This document shows, piece by piece, positions 58,867 through 64,000 of a stretch of DNA of 64,000 nucleotides. The notes below the pieces were generated by a model, which worked only from the letters and a program-made list of their open reading frames with translations, did not search any database and was not told where the DNA came from. The position numbers and the translations under genes were made by a program. Within the stretch, counting starts at the first letter, position 1. Every line of letters starts with the position of its first letter. This DNA comes from Pycnopodia helianthoides (Eukaryota > Echinodermata > Asteroidea > Forcipulatida > Asteriidae), in contig CM063249.1 of assembly GCA_032158295.1 (NCBI GenBank), positions 14,240,078 through 14,304,077 of the forward strand, in the 5' to 3' direction.

Positions 58867-59105
58867 CCAGTTCAGATTCTGTCTTTCTGAGTCCTGTAGG
58901 AAAGAATATCCAAAGGCATACTAAGGTGGGATTCGAACCCACAACCCCCACATTCTATAACAGATGTCTTAACGGTGGTCTAGCCCAATGATGATAGGCC
59001 CAGTTCAGATTCTGTCTTTCTGAGTCCTGTAGGAAAGAATATCCAAAGGCATACTAAGGTGGGATTCGACGAACCCACAACCCCACATGTCTTTAACCAC
59101 TATAT
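58792..59105 (-). repeat. 133-bp tandem duplication containing the SINE-A head, 2.3 copies
   Basis: GGTGGGATTCGAACCCACAA starts at 58792 and 58925, and again at 59058 with three extra bases (GAC). The first two units are almost identical over 133 bases, so the event is recent. Each full unit carries a B box and an A-box-like segment in inverted orientation. Confidence 0.9.
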
Positions 59106-59652
59106 ACTGCCAAGGGGATGAGCGGCTGGTTTAAGTCCTGCAATTAGCTGTTGGTACCGCAACATGAAGTAAAAATGATTGCATCAGGGGTAAAGAATAT
59201 TGTTTTTTGCAGTACACCAAGCTCATAGTTTTATCAAAACTGTAAAAAGTAGACAAATAATCTCAGACGGTTTAAGCATTAGCATCCTTTTTTGTTCTGT
59301 TTGGGGGGGGGGGGAGAGATTTGAAAAGAAATTCTTGTTATTTTTTTTTGAGAATATATCATTGGTTTTGGGACTATTGAATGAATTTCCATCCTCTCTT
59401 TTTGCTATCGGACTTTCCCTTTAAAGCGTTTGTTGGCACCATATTGAAATAATTCCCATGAATGCTCTCTTTATTGATAAATCCTTCTCTTCATCATTGC
59501 ATCTTAGCTAAGTACATTCCAAGAGTTCCTCAGTTGCAGGGCAGAGCATTTTGGAAGAAGATACCAACATCTTATCTGTCATTCTACTTGTCAGATGAAC
59601 TCAGGCTTTAGAAGGATTCATTTAGAGGAATTCAGTGAAGACAAACTATAAG

Positions 59653-59795
59653 GCAGGCCATTAACTAAAAACATTCTGTTTACAGTTCCTCATTTTAATA
59701 AATACCGTGAGAGCTATAAACTGCTAGCAGGCCATGAACCAAAAACATTCTGTTGCAGTCCTTCATTTTAAATTATGGAGAAGAGCCCTCAGTGC
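59653..59795. repeat. 74-bp direct duplication
   Basis: 'GCAGGCCATTAACTAAAAAC' at 59653 and 'GCAGGCCATGAACCAAAAAC' at 59727, each followed by ATTCTGTT...CAGT(T)CCT(C/T)CATTTTAA. Confidence 0.75.
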
Positions 59796-60010
59796 ACTCT
59801 TAAGAATCAAACTTCTCACAATTAGTGTGAAAAAAAAGGAAAAACTAAAACACTATTAAAAAAAAAAATGCCTGTTCATGATGGTTAAGTTAAGCACATA
59901 ATCGTACAGTTCACATCTGTGTATCAAACTGCAGAATTAAATTGGTGGATTGAATTTCTATTCAAAATGAGTTCTAACTAGCTCCTCGCGCAAGTTTCGA
60001 ACGTGGGCTT

Positions 60011-60044
60011 AAGTTTCAAACTATCGCACACAAGTTTGAAACTT
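60011..60044. repeat. Perfect 12-bp hairpin
   Basis: AAGTTTCAAACT (60011-60022) and AGTTTGAAACTT (60033-60044) pair exactly with a 10-base loop. A third related word, GCAAGTTTCGAAC, lies just upstream near 59991. Confidence 0.8.
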
Positions 60045-61911
60045 GCAAGAGCCAAATATGCGACCCATCAACTTATATTCTTGTGTATTTTGTTCTGGTC
60101 ATTTGCACCCTCCCTGTACTTGTGGTGTGGATAGAAATGTTTGCTTTCCTCTCCACAGTGATGAGAATAATTGTTGAAACAACAGAATTTGGATTTGTCA
60201 GGCCAGTGAAAGAGACTTGACAGGGCTTCCTTGCCCTATAATGCATCTAGGCCTTTGCACCAGAGAGCAAAATCATGACCAATTGACTTTATGGCATGCC
60301 ATTAATGTTTATGTGACAGGAATTAATTCCCTTCACTTTGACTGAGAGGCGATGGTAACTTAAAGGTGTGGTGTAGTTCAGAGTTTTTTGTTTGGTCTGA
60401 TGTTGTTGTTCATGACAGTGGGGAGGCAGGGGGGGGGGTGGGGAGCGAAGTGAAATGGGGGTCATTTCCCTGGTTTAACTCCAGGGTGACACTTAAACTT
60501 TTGTGGTAGGCCTTTTTTCACATGATTGTTTTTCGACCAATGACATGTCACATCACAGAATTGCTCATCCATCGAGTTCATTAAACTTCATAACACAACA
60601 AGTTTGTTACTGAAACCCTCAATGCAAGGGGCATCCAAGTTTAAAAAGTGGTTCGCCCGTTGTTACTATTCTCGCTACAATGGAAACTCTTAGAGAATGC
60701 AATTTTTCGTTGACATTTATCAAACTCATGGAAATGCTCTAGGCAGGGGCAAACAAAAGTTCAAGCCTTAGAATTTTTGCATCATGCCTTGTGGCTAAAT
60801 ATTTTTATTCTTGGTCATCAATAGGTATCTCAATGAAGAATTGGCGAATAATGGAACTAAGATTGAGGGCGGTTTTGTGGCAGCACCATGGAAATATTTC
60901 TTATTGTATCAGGCTCGGAGAGAGCTTGCGGTGTAACAACTAGGGATTTAGAGTTATTTTACCTTGTAGCATCTTTGCAAAGCTTCAAGAGGTCCGAATG
61001 GATGAACATTGGTGCAGATACTTGTGACACATTTGCAAATAAACTTTCGTTTTGAAAAAAGAAGACAATTAGCTGTTGCAAACTGCTTTACCAACTTCTA
61101 AAGGCCTCACGTTTCGACCTTAGCAGAATCTTTCTCCAAAGGGTTAAACTTGTATTTTCTGAACAATGTTTCATTTTGCATCAGTTCAGTGGTGTAGCTC
61201 AATAAATTTAGAGGAGGGACGCAAGATGGGCTTACGCCAATTATTTAATCATTTTTTTCCTGACTTTGACAATATTTCAGATGGAACTATTCACTTTGAA
61301 GTTTGGTACTGGTATAAACTTTCTTTTAAGTTAGCTTTTAGATTAAAAATATTGTCTTCTTGTCCCGATAAATACCAATATCATACTTTGTCTTTGACAT
61401 ATATGTGCGATTCTTGTCAGGGAAACAAACTACCAAGTTTGAAAAACAAATGGTTGTAGTTTTCGCAATCTCGTTTTGCAACAATGTCCCCTAAAACCGA
61501 CCCTTCTATTTCTATCATTACGTTCACTGTTAAACCCTGACTGACTGAATTATAATCTAGTTCATTGACCCACCCGTTTCAGCATAACAATGCACCTAGG
61601 TATAAAGACCATTGTCTTCTCAGGTACAACAACCTTCTCCTGTGCTAGTCATTTACAATGTAACCTGCATAAAGGTCAAGTTGCAGCCCACATTTTTTGG
61701 GAGCCCAAGGCAATAGTACTCACTTCTCTCTGTTCCCAACCAGACTAAAATAGGTTTAATGGAAGTGCACAGTCTACAGTGTATATACATATTGTTGGTT
61801 AAATGGAAAGTTTATTTACCACACACACAGATCCTTGTCATTTGATTGGTGAAACACATGTCATCCTATATTTTGCCATGTACACATCTACTGCTTTAAT
61901 ACTATGGGCGT
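60045..61911. other. Non-coding stretch, no recognised element
   Basis: A G-rich run at 60429-60445. A 97-codon + frame at 61166-61459 has no recognisable domain. 'CTCACGTTTCGACCTTAGCA' near 61107 resembles a repeat I associate with sea-star genomes, but there is no second copy here. Confidence 0.35.
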
Positions 61912-62112
61912 CAGGTTGTGGCTGAGTGGTTTCTTTCCCTGCCTTTCCCTTCTGTGCACCCCGGATCGAACCCCACTTCGGACCAAAGCCTTGCATTTCC
62001 CTACCTGATTGCGTGGGTTTTCCCCATTGGTGTTTTCCTCCAACATCTAAAACTGAGCATTTCTTCTCGTTTCCTATTAACCATCGGCGTAATTGGCGCT
62101 TGCATGATAGAT
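61912..62112 (+). mobile_element. SINE-D copy
   Basis: GGTTGTGGCTGAGTGGTTT (A-box-like) and CGGATCGAACCCC (B-box-like), then 'GCATTTCCCTACCTGATTGC', GTGGGTTTTCCCC and 'CCTCCAACATCTAAAACTGA'. Two inverted copies lie at 40030 and 43985. Frames on both strands here are SINE artefacts. Confidence 0.7.
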
Positions 62113-62537
62113 AAGTAAACAAAGATAGGAGTTCTATATTCGCAGCATCATTTTTAAAATAATCAGTCCCTGCCAGTTTGTCCAAACGAGGCAAGGTTGT
62201 GTCGTGGCTGACATGAATAATGTCTACATGGAGTTGTCCATGTTGTTAAGAAGTTTTTGTTCACAATCATTTTTCTTAAACCAAAATGTACACACTGTGC
62301 TTATGACTTTCTGCCAAGCACACTTCTTCTGCTGGTCACACAATGATAACTCGATGTATCCATGTTGTTTCATGAAAGGTTGAACACCTATTTTAACTCA
62401 CACCCATTGGGCTAGAGACCATTAAACTCCCATATCCTCCAAAATACTCCACTTTATCGCAACTCAATCCCTAAATGTTGGACTGTGATAAGATTGATGC
62501 ATGTTACCTGGCCCTGCAGTCCCTAAATCCTACAATG

Positions 62538-62612
62538 TCACCGTGGTTCAGTGGTTAGACTGCAGGACTTGCATTCACTAGGTTGTGGGTTTGAATCCTT
62601 TCCTAACAAGCT
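62538..62612 (+). mobile_element. tRNA-like SINE head, solitary
   Basis: CCGTGGTTCAGTGGTTAGAC (A box) and GTGGGTTTGAATCC (B box) spaced as in a tRNA. The sequence after the B box does not match any of the SINE bodies listed here. Confidence 0.65.
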
Positions 62613-64000
62613 AACCACTGATTCCACAATGACTAGAATAAGTATTGTCGTCTGGTTACTGAATCATAATTTTTTGAATTGTGCAATTTACAGCCGTTAA
62701 ACCAATGTTTGTATGAGAGCGATTGGCTGTGCCAGCTTGGTGTTTATATTCCCTTGTGGGAGTTCCCTGAGTTCCCTTGACGGGAAGATCATCTAAACAA
62801 GTCAGACAACTTTGGTAATAAGATTTTGGTTGGTTTGGGAACATTGCTCCATTAGAGTGAATGCCAATTTCAATTCAGAACAATGAAATGTATCCCATTT
62901 CCAAACAAGTGCTATAGTTGTGTGCCAACTTAACAAAACAACACCAACGTGCACTGTTCACTCCCAGTCCCAGAGTCATGAGTTATATTGGATAAATTGT
63001 GTTCAGTCTGTCACACCAAATGTAATCTCTCATCAATATTGTCATTGTGTGAGACTCCTGAGCTGGTCCATTTTAGCTACTACAACTCAACCATGACATA
63101 CATGTACAGTGAAAACAAATGTACAGGAGCTATAATACCAAGTGTCAATTCCACTTCCCCTTCACTTCATTCATATGAACACAGTCCCCCTAATTCCACC
63201 CTCTGTTGTAACCAAGAGTGACAGAATTACTACCCCCTCCCCCTCTTCAACTTTAATGGGCCACCTAATAGCATTTAGCTGTGGTGGCTGAGATTGTGCT
63301 GGCACAATGGGTCGTTTTATTACCCTGCAGGGGTGCGTGGAAGATTAATTACCAAGTGGTTAAATACAAATGGCTTCTGGTGTCTGGCATCCTGTCCAGA
63401 ATTAAGGTCAAACTCACAGTTTTTATCAAGCTCAGGGTTTTCTTTTTTTCTGGGGGAAAAAGTGTTGTAATGCAGTGTTCATAACAATGGACCCAGTTTC
63501 ATCAAGTAGCTTTGAAAATGTTACTCACATATTTTATTTGTAAAGTGAATGTTGGAAGGGAACAGCAGTCACTGACTGTTCCATTCAATGGTGTTTTGGC
63601 TGATGAACAGGGGCGTAGCAAAGGCATTTTCTTTGGATGGAAACCAATTTGACGATTGGCATTTTCTTTCATGGGCGTGCATTGTTAATGGAAACCAGTT
63701 TGCTGACTTGGGGATTATCAATTTCCTCCATGATTTCAAAGAAAGACTAGGAGCCTAGCGCGGAACCGCACCTTTAAATCTCAAGCACAGCATCAATAAA
63801 CTTTTTTGTAAGACAGCCCCATAAATACAATGTTTTATAAAAAAAACATTGACATTTTAAAGGAAACTTTCACAGTTTATTTCATAATAATGTTTGCCGG
63901 GATGAATCTCCATAAAATCTAATGTTGTACTGCCCCTTTAACCGTGACTCCCTCATTTTTCTTTGAATACAGTTTTGTATGGACCTTATATAGGCCAATT
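62613..64000. other. Non-coding stretch to the right edge
   Basis: No recognisable coding segment. TTTAAAGG at about 63856-63863 and CCCCTTTAA at about 63932-63940 resemble TTAA-element ends but do not pair convincingly. Confidence 0.35.

Larger units (their letters stand above)
1072..64000 (+). other. Putative long intron (or intron plus downstream intergenic DNA) of the MN1-like gene
   Basis: After the donor no further convincing coding exon was found on either strand. Remaining open frames are short, carry homopolymer or tandem-repeat products, or lie in SINEs and LINE remnants. Vertebrate MN1 has a single intron of tens of kilobases, so a large intron is expected. The acceptor and last exon were not identified, so where the intron ends is unknown; it may run beyond the window. 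Confidence 0.5.

Noticed and set aside
61838..62194. 118-codon minus frame and two + frames over 61918-62118
   Set aside because: They lie in a SINE-D copy; the same sequence is non-coding at 40030 and 43985.
1..64000. CRISPR arrays, rRNA genes, bacterial operons, telomeric repeats
   Set aside because: None seen. Tandem arrays lack spacer diversity, no rRNA core words were noticed, and gene structure is eukaryotic.

Overview
This looks like animal nuclear DNA. It is AT-rich and almost free of long open frames, with many diverged tRNA-derived SINEs, short terminal-inverted-repeat (TIR) elements, fold-back repeats and LINE tails. The style of the repeats, including the 'AATTTCATAGAGCTGCTTAAGCAG'-type fold-backs and TTAA-flanked elements carrying 'CACGAGAAAATAGTGAAA', reminds me of echinoderms and most of all sea stars. 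That assignment rests on memory of such genomes and is moderate at best.

Gene content. I can support only one protein-coding gene. Bases 1-1071 on the + strand hold the end of a long exon encoding the C-terminal part of an MN1-like transcriptional co-regulator: Ser/Gln-rich, with two basic clusters, then the LEILQAQIQLQRQQF block, then LMAEE..TWYLP and PWE. The exon ends at a good splice donor (AAAG|GTAAGG) at about the place where, as I recall it, the long first exon of vertebrate MN1 ends. The frame is broken twice, +1 near 347 and -1 near 697, both at short homopolymer runs, so the breaks cancel. The small last exon was not identified. Two weak, phase-compatible candidates are given as a finding.

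The rest. Positions 1072-64000 read as intron, or intron followed by intergenic DNA. The repeats fall into families: SINE-A, -B, -C and -D; three related families of 340-410 bp elements flanked by TTAA and starting TTAAAGG; 'AATTTCATAG' fold-backs of 120-185 bp; a 'CCTGGGAAA' repeat family; one TATAGACC TIR element; five non-LTR retrotransposon remnants; and several local tandem arrays at 28.7, 33.5, 37.2, 44.2, 46.2-46.9, 52.8, 55.7, 58.8 and 59.7 kb.

Between the repeats lie a few stretches of higher GC or CpG content dense in binding-site words, near 10.5, 13.2, 26.4, 31.6, 43.2 and 49.5 kb. They are candidates for regulatory DNA.

Most informative places: the MN1-like exon in an apparently invertebrate genome; 19.2-20.4 kb, where four small elements sit together and two share one TTAA; 35.3-36.0 kb, a duplicate of 15.8-16.4 kb in which one copy carries a TTAA element the other lacks; and 44.17-44.38 kb, where a pol III B-box segment has been amplified in tandem.
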